Assembly: GCA_026931725.1 (NCBI GenBank)
Contig: JAIXLE010000213.1
Coordinates: forward strand, 1-50,695
DNA: 50,695 nt
Direction: 5' to 3'
From: Bacteroidales bacterium
GTDB lineage: Bacteria > Planctomycetota > Planctomycetia > Gemmatales > Gemmataceae
In this document: piece after piece, positions 17,670-26,941 of the stretch
How positions within the stretch are numbered: the first letter of the stretch is position 1
How the letters are laid out: every line of letters starts with the position of its first letter
The notes under the pieces: generated by a model
What the model saw: the letters and a program-made list of their open reading frames with translations, nothing else
What the model was told of the DNA's origin: nothing
Database searches by the model: none
Made by a program: the position numbers and the translations under genes

Positions 17670-19730
17670 CTATTTCTTCGCCGGGGGAGCCGGTTTCGCG
17701 GCTGTGACCGTAAGAGCAATCGGGCCAAAGACAACGGTATGCGTTTTCCCGGCGACTTTCGCGGTCCCCCGGAGATACGCCGATCCCGAAACAGCGGTCT
17801 TGGCATCCGTGGTGAACTCGACATCAACGCTGTCTTTCCCCTTGGGAATCGGCTTCAGTTTCGCCGTGATGCCCGTGGGTGTCTCCACGGAGGTCAATTG
17901 AATCTCCTCCGTGAACTTCCCGTCCCGCTTCGCGGAAATGGTCGCCTTCCACGATGAGCCTTTGGCAACCTCGGTCTTGTCGAGTTTCCCACTCAACGTG
18001 AACGGCACCGAGGGAGTCACCGCAGCGGCCACTTCCGTGGTTATTTCCATGGGCGGGTTCGCCATGTTGCCGAACGCGGCTTTCGTGGCATCGAAATGAT
18101 TGGCCACTTGGGTGATCGTCTGCTTCCCCGTTTGCGCGGTCGCCAGGACGCGGAACACGATTGGCCCCGGTTGCGTTCCCGGTTTGACGGTAATCGGCAA
18201 CCAGAGCGGATTCGTCGGAACCGGATTCCCCCCAGCCGGGATCGTGACGCTTCCTGCCAGAGCATTTGTTCCCGCTATTGTCAGTTTGACAGCGTCTTTG
18301 AAGCCGTTGAGCTTGGTCAAGCCCGTGATCGGCAGCACCCCCATGCCGTTCTGCGGTAGGTCGATCTGATCGAGTCCGAGTGTCACGGTGAAATCTGGAG
18401 CCGTCGGGACCACCGAGAGGTGATACACTTCATTCGGCCCGGACAGATAATTGAGATGCTCGCAAACGATGTCGTATGGGCCATCCGCGGGCGGGGTGAA
18501 ATCGAGTTTGACCCCTGCTTGCGTGGGGTCGGACTTGAGAAGTTCTTTACCCTGCGCATCCAGTACCCGCAGATACACTTCCGTGGGGGCGTTGACCGCA
18601 TAGGTCAGCACTTGAATCGTGACCTTCACGCCTTTCTTCCCGGCGATGCGGAATGTGTCGATGTCACTTTTTTCCGCGAACACCGCAGAAACACCACCGG
18701 GCACAGGCAGCGGCATCGCTGTTTTGGCATCGCCGTTGGGTTCCGCTTCCACGGCTTGCGGATATTCCGAAAGCAGCACCGGAACGGGCCAGCCCGACAT
18801 CCCTTCCCCAGTGTGTGGCACAGCATAAATGGCATCCACTGATAAATCAGCGGGGGCCGTGACTGTGACGGGTCGCGCACCAGACGCATCGGGGCCGGTG
18901 AATCGGATGGAGGCGCTCTTTCCACGCTGGATCATCAGCGGATAAGCCGTGGTCGCTCCGGGGAAAGAACCGACTCGCATCCGATAAACGTAATCCCCGC
19001 CGCCCCGATAGATGCTGTCTCGCAGTTCGATGATGACTTCCCCCGATTGCCGTGGGGTGTACACCAACCGGCAATCGGATTGCAAACCGGGCGTGTCATC
19101 CGCGTAAACGCCGCCGAGTTCTCGGCCTGTCCCATCGTGCAGCAGGATCACCGGATCAAGCGGCGAGCCGAACCGTCGGGCGAGAACATCTACCGTCAAG
19201 GGCTTCCCAGCCGTGACGGGGACTTTGAAAAAATCGGAAGAGACGGCCTCCGCGGCCCCGGTCACGACGACATTCAGCGGAATGGGTTGCGCAGTCGGGA
19301 GCGATTTATTCTTGCCCGTCGTCTCGGCAACAGAAGGAAGATCATCCACGATAAACGGTCGACTATTCGACACGCCCTCTTCCGTGGCCACACGCAAGGT
19401 ATGCAGCCCGATGGGCGTGTTCGCGGGGATGGTGAGTTTGACCTTCAGTTGCTTGGCATCTTTCTGTCCCGACGGAATCACGATCGTCGCGGGGAACGAT
19501 GTCCACACGCCGGTCACATTGGCCAGATTGGTGCCGGTCAGGGTCAAGTCCACCGTGTCCCCCACCTTGGCTCCGAGATGGGCAGGGGTCGTTAATATCG
19601 GGAATTCCTTGGGAACAGCTGGGGGAGTCGGTTTTGCCTGGCCCCGCACCTCGGGAGAATCGCCGAGCATCCCAGAGAGCAGCAGGACGGAAGCGGCAAA
19701 AAGCCAAACAGGATGAGAACAACGCGGCAT
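17670..19730 (-). CDS. Large secreted protein with PPC-like and Ig-like beta domains
   Basis: A 686-residue protein. The ATG at 19730 has GAGGTGG upstream and gives a signal peptide (CSHPVWLFAASVLLLSG). The body is beta-rich: an IPT/TIG-like domain (DTVDLTLTGTNLANVTGV), then two pre-peptidase C-terminal-like units (SSDFFKVPVTAGKPLTVDV and a second with EAEPNGDAKTAMPLPVPG, DIDTFRIAGKKG), and further Ig-like modules ending in a Pro/Lys tail. This arrangement is common in planctomycete cell-surface proteins; an adhesion or structural role is inferred. No catalytic domain is seen. Confidence 0.8.
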   Translation of the reverse strand: MPRCSHPVWLFAASVLLLSGMLGDSPEVRGQAKPTPPAVPKEFPILTTPAHLGAKVGDTVDLTLTGTNLANVTGVWTSFPATIVIPSGQKDAKQLKVKLTIPANTPIGLHTLRVATEEGVSNSRPFIVDDLPSVAETTGKNKSLPTAQPIPLNVVVTGAAEAVSSDFFKVPVTAGKPLTVDVLARRFGSPLDPVILLHDGTGRELGGVYADDTPGLQSDCRLVYTPRQSGEVIIELRDSIYRGGGDYVYRMRVGSFPGATTAYPLMIQRGKSASIRFTGPDASGARPVTVTAPADLSVDAIYAVPHTGEGMSGWPVPVLLSEYPQAVEAEPNGDAKTAMPLPVPGGVSAVFAEKSDIDTFRIAGKKGVKVTIQVLTYAVNAPTEVYLRVLDAQGKELLKSDPTQAGVKLDFTPPADGPYDIVCEHLNYLSGPNEVYHLSVVPTAPDFTVTLGLDQIDLPQNGMGVLPITGLTKLNGFKDAVKLTIAGTNALAGSVTIPAGGNPVPTNPLWLPITVKPGTQPGPIVFRVLATAQTGKQTITQVANHFDATKAAFGNMANPPMEITTEVAAAVTPSVPFTLSGKLDKTEVAKGSSWKATISAKRDGKFTEEIQLTSVETPTGITAKLKPIPKGKDSVDVEFTTDAKTAVSGSAYLRGTAKVAGKTHTVVFGPIALTVTAAKPAPPAKK

Positions 19731-19818
19731 CGGCAGCCACCTCAACGAATCGGGACCGGGCAGGATGTTGCCGATGATACCCATTTTGGCCGCGTCTGGC
19801 GAGCATTCCCTGACAAAC

Positions 19819-20475
19819 TTATAATCGCTCTCCGAGCAGGTGTTCATATTCTGTGTCATCAATCCGTGCAAACTGGACGCGATCGCCGACACGCAGCGGA
19901 AAAAAGCCATCTTCAACATCGACAATTGTCAACGGTGTCTGCCCGATGAGGTGCCAACCGCCGGGCCGGGGAAGTGGGTAAATCGCGGTTTGTCGCCCTG
20001 TCACTCCGACGCTGCCCGGTTCGACCCGCACGCGGGGACTGGCCAGCCGCCCGACACCCGCGAGCGATTCCGGCAAATAACCCATGTAGGGGAACCCCGG
20101 CACGAAGCCGATGGCGTAAATGGTATACTCCGTGGCCAGATGCTGTTGAATCACATCTGCCGGCGTGAGTCCGCGGAGCAAAGCCACTTGGTCGAGATCC
20201 GGCCCGCGTTCGTAGCAGACCGGAATACGATGTCTCCGCGACTCACTCAGCGTATCCGTGTGAGACTGATAATTCCGATCACGAACGAACTGCATGACGG
20301 CGGACATGGTAACCTGATCCGCATCGAAATAAACCCCCACTTGAGAATAAGCTGGGACCACATCGAGCAACCATTTTGCATTGGCCGCTCGCACGGCCGC
20401 TGTGAACCGCACCGCCGCGGACTCATCCGGTAACGACACAAGAATCGCCTGATCACCCAACGGTTGCACGGTCAT
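19819..20475 (-). CDS. pxpB: 5-oxoprolinase subunit B (PxpB/KipI-like)
   Basis: A 218-residue protein of the carboxyltransferase subdomain C/D family. Key segments are PLGDQAILV at the N-terminus, the DVVPAYSQVGVYFD strand, and the family hallmark IGFVPGFPYMGYLPE. Then come RLASPRVRVEPGSVGVTG and GGWHLIGQTP. In known systems PxpA, PxpB and PxpC together convert 5-oxoproline to glutamate with ATP. Here pxpA and pxpC are not adjacent, so partners must be elsewhere or the protein has a different role. The start at 20475 (MTVQPLGDQ) is preferred to the four-codon-longer one by homology. Confidence 0.85.
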   Translation of the reverse strand: MTVQPLGDQAILVSLPDESAAVRFTAAVRAANAKWLLDVVPAYSQVGVYFDADQVTMSAVMQFVRDRNYQSHTDTLSESRRHRIPVCYERGPDLDQVALLRGLTPADVIQQHLATEYTIYAIGFVPGFPYMGYLPESLAGVGRLASPRVRVEPGSVGVTGRQTAIYPLPRPGGWHLIGQTPLTIVDVEDGFFPLRVGDRVQFARIDDTEYEHLLGERL

Positions 20476-21195
20476 GATTGGCCCCACACGAATGCCCCCG
20501 GAGGAATCGCATCTCCATCAATCAGAGAATATATACTCCACACACTCATGGACGAAACATTCGGACTCTCAGTTCCTCTACTAGCATTCTGAGCAACCAA
20601 AGGTAGCAAACGAATTGGGAGCAGAACACGGTCTTGATTCCGTCCCAGGGTCGTCGTGCGGTTCGGAATACCAGTATCCGGTTGGCGGCATCTCCCAAGT
20701 GGATACCCGCTCCCAAGCCTGATTATCTTCAGCAGATGTCCCATCCGGTGATCCGTGTCTGAGCCATTCGCGTCTGGGAAGTAGGCACACCCGCGGACGG
20801 TGAACCTTGGAATTGGACTCGGGTGACTGCCGTGCGAGCCTTCCCGTTGCGGACGGCGTTGGACAGTGTCCCCAACACGCCCGCATCATCGGTAGCAACG
20901 TAGCAACGGATGTGGCATTGGCCGTATTGCAAGACCTGCGACCGACGAAGAAACGAATCGAAAAAGCGGGACAAACCACCCAACACACGCCGACTGTGGA
21001 TCGGGTATCAACGATTGCAAGACCTGGTCCTAGGTTATCCAATTCAGCTACGAAATCGCGGGAAAGATGTTGGTAATCGATCGCAGGATGACCCGCCGCG
21101 TGTCGTCCGTGCGTTCTGCCATGACCGCCTCCTCGATGGGACATCCATTGTAGCCGATCCCGCGCATGCCGGTCGATCACCGACCGGCTAATGCC
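20476..21195. other. 720-bp region without a confident gene
   Basis: Several open frames on the minus strand overlap each other. A 24-codon ORF (21122-21048, beginning MAERTDD) has a very good SD (GGAGG at five bases) but stops early at TAG. Further downstream, frame fragments at 20986-20729 and before 20581 have somewhat protein-like composition. Together they may be a decayed gene, but I recognise no domain and cannot reconstruct it. Confidence 0.35.
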
Positions 21196-23115
21196 CTAGA
21201 GTTCAGTGCGGAAACGGCCAGCGACTTGGAAGCGTTCGCCGAGGAGTTTGTGGCGGAGAAACCGAGTCAACGCGGCCCAATTCGCCACGGTCGGCGCGGA
21301 CTCGAACTGCAAATACGCATACGCCGTATCGAGCGGATATTCAGCGGTTAATCGGAACCCACCCACGGATACCTCTTCGCAGATTGCGGGGACACCCGGT
21401 AGTACGCCATCGCGGTGAATCGGATACACCATCACGGGCAGATCGCAACGGAGTCGCTTGGTCTGTCGCCGTTCTTCACAGTTTTGCAACTGACTCCGCA
21501 CTTCCTCCAGCATGGCCGGTAGACGCGCAATCAAATGCGGCTCCACTTGACCGGAGACACGCCCGATGATTTCCGCTTCCCCCATCGGATGAACGGTATC
21601 CGGGAGTCGGATGTGGAGGTCGAGGCTACCTCGTTTTTTCGATAACCAACCGCCACTTTCACACCGGCAGACCAGAGAAAATCGACCCGGCTCCGGTTCG
21701 ATGATCTCGGCGTTCCAGAGTTCCCGGAAGATATCGAGCTTGAGCCGCGTCATGCCGACCATCGGCTTGATCGGGAAACTGGTGATCCAGCTCCCATCGC
21801 GTTGCGGAGAGAGATCCGACGGACGCGGGACATGTGTCGGGGAATCGGCAACTTGCAAGATGATCGCGTGAGTCCATTCCGCTACCGTGGGAGCATATCG
21901 GTCGGATGTGGTGTCGCCCAGAAGCCGTGCGACTGGTAGAACGAGCTGGATTTCCGTTAATTGGGTGACAGGGCTCCCAAGAACGTATTCGGATGTCAAC
22001 GCCACGGCGGGGTTGCTTCCCGCTCGGCGGCGGGTTTGCAGAGGAGCGGGGGCGGGTGTCAGCGTGACCACCTCACCCACTCCTGGGAGCGTCGGCGGGT
22101 CGGTCATCACGGGGGGAGCGGGAACGGGTGTGGACTGTCGAGATTGTGCGGGAGTCACGAGCCGAGCGGAAGAAGGACTCAGAGTCGTGGAGCGTGTTGG
22201 GGAAATTGCTGGCGGGGCCACCACCCCGGATCGGCGGATGCCCGCACGCGCCACCCCCCCTCCCGCCGCCATCAGGGTGTGAATGAATTCCGAGCAACTT
22301 GCGTAACGATCCGCCGGTTTCTTGGCCAGAGCTTGTCGGACAGCGGCCCGGTCCCCCGCGGGCAGACCTGACAGATTCGGTTCCGCCGTCGCGTGCTGAA
22401 AGAGCATGTGCGCAACGGATTTGGATTGAAATGCGAACGTCCCCGTGAGCAGTTCCTGATAGACCAACGCCAAGCTGTATTGATCGGAATGGGGGTTGAT
22501 TTCGCCGCGGGCCACTTCGGGGGCGCAATAACGCGGTGTCAGCCCGCGGCCCGTGCGTGTCCCATCCTCGCTCCCCTGTAACCGGGCCACCAAGCCATAG
22601 TCACCGACTTTGACATGCTCCGCCACCAGGAACAGGTTGGCGGGTTTGACATCCAGATGCTGCAAACCGTGGCGGACATTCATGTAGTCCAACGCCTCGG
22701 CGGCATCGGCCAAATAGCCGAGCAAATCTTCACGGGGAATGCCGAAGTGACCAGCCATCCGGCAACTGTTGAACCGATCCATCAGGTGTTCATCCGCCAA
22801 TTCCATCACCATGATGAGCGCATGTGCGGTCAATTCGACACGCTCCAGTGTGAGTAGAAAGGGATGGCGAATGGACTTGATATGCTGGAAGGCTTCAAAT
22901 TCCTGACGCAGACAGTTTCCCTCAGGGCCGTTATCGTCCTGCTCCGCGAAGACGAACTTGATGGCTTTCTGCAAGCCGCCGGGTGCCTCACATTGCCAGA
23001 CTTCCCCAAACCCGCCCTGGCCGAGCGGCTGGGTGAGTGTGTAACCGGGTAGCGGTTCCGATCCGGCTTGCATCCGGTATGGTCTGGCATCGGGTGGTTC
23101 AATCAACGGATTCAC
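21196..23115 (-). CDS. Ser/Thr protein kinase with C-terminal PilZ-like domain
   Basis: About 639 residues from the GTG at 23115; the start is uncertain (GTG 23121 or ATG 23073 also fit), but a start above 23220 would lie inside a terminator hairpin. The kinase domain runs from about residues 22 to 290: Gly loop GQGGFGEV (32-39), AIK with Lys53, catalytic loop HLDVKPANLF (153-155 HLD instead of HRD), DYG (172-174, for DFG) and APE (198-200). A Pro/Thr-rich linker and a domain of unknown type follow. The last about 90 residues, with RRQTKRLR and EEVSVGGFRL, resemble a PilZ c-di-GMP domain. There is no transmembrane helix, so it should be cytoplasmic. Loss of the HRD Arg suggests it does not need classical activation-loop phosphorylation. 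Confidence 0.82.
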   Translation of the reverse strand: MNPLIEPPDARPYRMQAGSEPLPGYTLTQPLGQGGFGEVWQCEAPGGLQKAIKFVFAEQDDNGPEGNCLRQEFEAFQHIKSIRHPFLLTLERVELTAHALIMVMELADEHLMDRFNSCRMAGHFGIPREDLLGYLADAAEALDYMNVRHGLQHLDVKPANLFLVAEHVKVGDYGLVARLQGSEDGTRTGRGLTPRYCAPEVARGEINPHSDQYSLALVYQELLTGTFAFQSKSVAHMLFQHATAEPNLSGLPAGDRAAVRQALAKKPADRYASCSEFIHTLMAAGGGVARAGIRRSGVVAPPAISPTRSTTLSPSSARLVTPAQSRQSTPVPAPPVMTDPPTLPGVGEVVTLTPAPAPLQTRRRAGSNPAVALTSEYVLGSPVTQLTEIQLVLPVARLLGDTTSDRYAPTVAEWTHAIILQVADSPTHVPRPSDLSPQRDGSWITSFPIKPMVGMTRLKLDIFRELWNAEIIEPEPGRFSLVCRCESGGWLSKKRGSLDLHIRLPDTVHPMGEAEIIGRVSGQVEPHLIARLPAMLEEVRSQLQNCEERRQTKRLRCDLPVMVYPIHRDGVLPGVPAICEEVSVGGFRLTAEYPLDTAYAYLQFESAPTVANWAALTRFLRHKLLGERFQVAGRFRTEL

Positions 23116-23220
23116 AGGCACACCGGACTGAGGGCGAGTCGATTCCCAGAATACCGACCAGCACCGATCGTACCCGAGAAGGTTGGGCGTTCGCAACTCT
23201 GGGATTATTGAGATCATTCC

Positions 23221-23261
23221 AAAGGAAAACACCGCGATAAACTCTGGCGGTGTTTTCCTTT
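23221..23261 (-). terminator. Strong inverted repeat before the kinase gene
   Basis: AAAGGAAAACACCGC and its exact complement GCGGTGTTTTCCTTT (15-bp stem) flank an 11-nt loop. On the minus strand it lies 51 bp after the Pro-rich protein gene and reads as an intrinsic terminator for it; its symmetric T/A arms would let it work in both directions. Confidence 0.7.
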
Positions 23262-23311
23262 GCGAGCGGCCTGGGCATCCGCATTCCTTACCGATCCCCT
23301 CGTGTCGCGCC

Positions 23312-24352
23312 TTACGGGTTTGTGAATGGCCGATTCGGGTAGAGCGTCAGCGGGGGAGTCGCCGGTGTTGTCGCGGTGCGGAGGTGCCCCGACTGGTACT
23401 GGGTCGGTACGAGTGGGGAACTGGGTCGGGTTCCGAGAGTCGGCAAAATGACCCGCTCCTGGGAAGAGGCGGAAGGCGCGGCCCGTTTTGCTGCTGGGGT
23501 GACGGGTTCCGCGATTTCGCGTTCGTCCGAGAAAAACCGAGCCACACGGCTGATGATCGGGATTTCTTCTTCCACGGGATAGTACGGCTGGTCCACGCGA
23601 TAAGCGGGTTTGTGAAGGCGGATGACGCGTGACAGTTTCCCGTGCGATTCTGACACAATGGGTGTCGATGGCATGGGTTGAATGGTCGGGGGTTGGGCGG
23701 CCGGGGGTTGGGCGGCCGGGGGTTGGGCGGCCGGAGTCGGAACGGTCGGTGCGGTGACGCGGTCGGATTGCCGAGTACGAACAATCGCGGGAACATACCC
23801 ACCACTTGCGGGCATCAGAACAGGACCGCCGACGATTCCCCGATAGGGACCTGCCGGGTCAGCTTGAGCCGGAGAACCACTGTGGCCGCAGGACGGACAG
23901 GACGTGGCATAACCGGGCGTGGGGGTGAAGCCAGGGCTACGCATCGGCGGCATGGATGTCATCCACGCGCCCGGATAGGGGTAGGTGACACCTCGGGGAA
24001 TCACGGCGGGGCCAGGAGTCCAGGTGTAACATTCCCAGATCCGGCGTGCAATGGTGCGGGCGCGACCCGAGCGTGGGAAAAGGTGTGGGACATGCGGGGT
24101 GGCCGTGGCACACGTCGCACATCCCGTGTCGGTAAATGCGGTTGGCGGAACCACTGTACTGGGAACAGTTTCTGTTGCTTGTACCGTGGCAATCCGCTTA
24201 TGGAATGTATCGAGGAGATTTTCGACTTTCGGGGGTGTGGGTTGCTGCATCCCGGTCCAGTTGGCGGGGTACACCGACAACGGTTCCGCAGCCACTACCG
24301 GCATCGCCATGACCAGGGTGGCCCCGATCCCGATTCCATATGCCCATCGCAT
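23312..24352 (-). CDS. Secreted Pro-rich protein with Cys motif
   Basis: A 346-residue protein. The ATG at 24352 has AGGAGG six bases upstream. A signal peptide (WAYGIGIGATLVMAMPVVA) precedes AEPLS. The mature region has a double-Cys motif TGCATCATATP, a second CPSCGHSG, and three tandem AAQPP units encoded by a 15-bp repeat near 23690-23740. Overall it is Pro/Thr/Ala-rich and probably largely disordered in the envelope. The two CxxC-type motifs suggest metal or redox chemistry, but this is inference. I do not recognise a family; similar Pro-rich exported proteins are common in Gemmata relatives. Confidence 0.7.
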   Translation of the reverse strand: MRWAYGIGIGATLVMAMPVVAAEPLSVYPANWTGMQQPTPPKVENLLDTFHKRIATVQATETVPSTVVPPTAFTDTGCATCATATPHVPHLFPRSGRARTIARRIWECYTWTPGPAVIPRGVTYPYPGAWMTSMPPMRSPGFTPTPGYATSCPSCGHSGSPAQADPAGPYRGIVGGPVLMPASGGYVPAIVRTRQSDRVTAPTVPTPAAQPPAAQPPAAQPPTIQPMPSTPIVSESHGKLSRVIRLHKPAYRVDQPYYPVEEEIPIISRVARFFSDEREIAEPVTPAAKRAAPSASSQERVILPTLGTRPSSPLVPTQYQSGHLRTATTPATPPLTLYPNRPFTNP

Positions 24353-24552
24353 GATAAGCCTCCTGCAAACTGGTCGTCCCGCGATGCGGTGCGATTCCAC
24401 TGATACAGTGGTTGTCGACCGTTCGACCGGGACAACCTGCGAGGGGCTTGGGACCGATACCCGAAGAAGATTGCGAGACGATGGAGCATTCCGAACTGTT
24501 TCTCTAGTATCCCCAGTTTCACTAGCGAGGACGGATGGTGGTGGTGAAGTTC

Positions 24553-25485
24553 TCAGGAACCGATCGCGCGGAGGAAGAGTTCTTCCAATGTCTCATCATC
24601 GCGGATCACGGCGCGGATGGTGACGGCGTTTTCGGCAGCCAGTTGAAAGAATTGCCTGTTCGACCATCCCGGCGGGACGGCGATCCGCCATTCCCCGTGG
24701 CCGGTATCATCGAGAATCTGAACTCCTTGATCGCTGAGTTTTGTGAGGAATCCGACCGCTTGGCCCTGTATCCGCAAACGGAAGCGATCGTCCCGGCGGG
24801 CACATAATTCCTCGACGGTGCCCTGACCGCGTACCCGGCCACCCGCGACGATCACCACACGTTCGCACACAGTTTGGACATCCGCGAGCAAATGTGTGGA
24901 AAGGATGATCGACTTTCCGTGCAGGGTGCCCAATTCCTTGACCAATCGCAACAAGGCATCTCGCCCGGCGGGGTCCAGGCCACTGGTGGGTTCATCCAGG
25001 AGCAGAACCGGAGGATCGTGGACGATGGCTTGGGCCAGTTTGACCCGCTGCTTCATCCCGAGGGAATAACTTTCCACGAAGCGGTAGCGGGCTTCTTCCA
25101 GGCCGAGATAGGTCAGCACTTCGTGGGCGCGGCGTTCGGCCTGACCACGGGACATCCCGTAGAGTTCCCCCGCCAGTCCAACATATTCGATACCCGTGAG
25201 CCCCGGAACCAGAGCATCCGCTTCCGGCATGAAGCCGATGAGTCGTCGCAGTCGCCAGTTGGAGACGCTATCGCGGTCCCCGCCCAGTGGCTCATCCAGC
25301 ACCTTTCCCGTGCCGGACGATGGCGGGATCAACCCCATGAGTATTTTCAACAGGGTCGATTTCCCGGCTCCGTTCGGCCCGAGCAATCCGATTCGTCCGG
25401 GGGGCAATTGCAATGTCACGCCATGCAGTGCCGTGAACGGGCCGAACGTGCGGGTGACATTCTGAAGATCGAGCAGCCATTTCAT
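24553..25485 (-). CDS. ABC transporter ATP-binding protein
   Basis: A 310-residue nucleotide-binding subunit. Walker A GPNGAGKST is at 36-44, the signature is degenerate (YSLGMKQRVKLAQAI), Walker B is LLLDEPTSGLD, and the switch His is in STHLL. The C-terminal about 80 residues form an accessory domain common in CcmA/NatA-type exporters. No permease gene is adjacent, so the substrate cannot be inferred; the permease must be encoded elsewhere. The citrate synthase gene ends 101 bp upstream on the same strand. ATG 25494 is an alternative start. Confidence 0.88.
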   Translation of the reverse strand: MKWLLDLQNVTRTFGPFTALHGVTLQLPPGRIGLLGPNGAGKSTLLKILMGLIPPSSGTGKVLDEPLGGDRDSVSNWRLRRLIGFMPEADALVPGLTGIEYVGLAGELYGMSRGQAERRAHEVLTYLGLEEARYRFVESYSLGMKQRVKLAQAIVHDPPVLLLDEPTSGLDPAGRDALLRLVKELGTLHGKSIILSTHLLADVQTVCERVVIVAGGRVRGQGTVEELCARRDDRFRLRIQGQAVGFLTKLSDQGVQILDDTGHGEWRIAVPPGWSNRQFFQLAAENAVTIRAVIRDDETLEELFLRAIGS

Positions 25486-25585
25486 TCCATGCATTCCAAG
25501 AGCATCTGGGCGGTTCCTTCTCACGCGTTCGTGTGCGGAAGAAGCCAAAACCGCGAGGCCGCATCGGTTCCTCAGAGCATCTTAC

Positions 25586-26716
25586 TCATCCGCGTGCGCT
25601 CAGGGGAACCACGGCACGCGGAGCCGCACCCGTGTAGAGTGCGCGGGGCCGGATTAACCGATTGTGTTCGAGTTGTTCCATCACATGCGCCGCCCAACCA
25701 GCCACGCGGGACATGGCGAACATCGGCGTGTACAACGGTACGGCAATCTGCATCGCATGGTACAACCGCCCGGCGGGCCAATCCAGATTCGGGAGGAGTT
25801 GCTTTTCCCGTGCGATCACCTGTTCGATGGCCTCGGCGGTATCTTCCCATTTCACGAGGTCCGGGCCGGAGGCTTCCGCGACTTTTCGGGTCAGAGTTTT
25901 GAGAATCTTGGCTCGTTCGTCGCCGTCTTTGTAGACGCGATGGCCAAAACCCATGATCCGTTCTTTGCGAGCCAGGGCATCGCGTGCCCAGGCTTCCGCG
26001 GTGTCGGGGCCGCCAGCGGCTTGCAGCACATCCATGACTTTTTCGTTCGCGCCGCCATGGAGCGGCCCTTTGAGTGCTCCGATGGCTCCGGTGACCGCGG
26101 CGTGCATGTCGGAAAGGGTCGAAACAATGACACGGGCCGTGAACGTGGAGGCGTTGAATTCATGTTCCGCATAGAGGATCAACGAGACATCCAGGGCATG
26201 GATTTCTTCCCGGTTCGGTTCCGTGCCGCGCAACATCCAGAGGAAGTTGGCCGCGAGCGACAAATCTTGCCGAGCCGCGATGGGGTGCAACCCCTGACTG
26301 ACCCGGTACTGATCGGCAATGATGACCGGAATCTGCGCGATCAGTCGCTCCGCCTTGCGGAGGTTGGCTTCGTGGGAGTTGTCCGCGTTATCCTGGTCGA
26401 AGTGGGCCAATGCCGAAACAGCCGTTCGCAACGCATCGAGAGGGGGTGTCCAGTTCGGGAGTTGGGGCAGGAGATCACGGATCGGGTGTGGCAGCCGCCG
26501 GGCCATGGCGACTCGGGCCAGAAACTGTTGCAGTTCCCCGGTTGTGGGCAGTTCCCCATACAGCAGCAGATAGGCGACTTCATCGAAGGTGGCTTTCTCG
26601 GCCAATTCTCCAACGGAGTAACCACGATAACGCAGCCCATCCCCCACGGAAGAGATGGCGGTTTCGCCAGCAATGATTCCTTCCAAGCCGGGGGAATAGT
26701 CAGGATGGGGGTTCAT
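25586..26716 (-). CDS. gltA: Citrate synthase
   Basis: A 376-residue enzyme of the short (Gram-positive/archaeal type) citrate synthase family. The ATG at 26716 has GAGG six bases upstream. Active-site features are AEHEFNAS (184-190 region, His185), GPLHGGANE (His220), MGFGHRVYK (His259) and YTPMFAMSRVAGW near the C-terminus. It condenses oxaloacetate with acetyl-CoA in the TCA cycle. 2-methylcitrate synthase has the same fold and cannot be excluded by eye; no prp genes are adjacent, which favours citrate synthase. It stands as a single gene. Confidence 0.9.
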   Translation of the reverse strand: MNPHPDYSPGLEGIIAGETAISSVGDGLRYRGYSVGELAEKATFDEVAYLLLYGELPTTGELQQFLARVAMARRLPHPIRDLLPQLPNWTPPLDALRTAVSALAHFDQDNADNSHEANLRKAERLIAQIPVIIADQYRVSQGLHPIAARQDLSLAANFLWMLRGTEPNREEIHALDVSLILYAEHEFNASTFTARVIVSTLSDMHAAVTGAIGALKGPLHGGANEKVMDVLQAAGGPDTAEAWARDALARKERIMGFGHRVYKDGDERAKILKTLTRKVAEASGPDLVKWEDTAEAIEQVIAREKQLLPNLDWPAGRLYHAMQIAVPLYTPMFAMSRVAGWAAHVMEQLEHNRLIRPRALYTGAAPRAVVPLSARG

Positions 26717-26941
26717 ACGGAACCTCGAACACGATGGGCGAACAGAACAGAAAACCCGCGGACAAAGCCGCATTGTTCGTCGCAATTTATAGGCATTCCG
26801 AGGGGAACAGTCTGCAAAAATACGGTCTGCCGCACCTCAAAATGACGAATCGTCACCGACGGATCCGTTCAATCTCCACAATCACACCCCGGACTATCAC
26901 ACCCCGAATCCGGGTTGCGTGTCGGAACGCCGATCAGGAAA

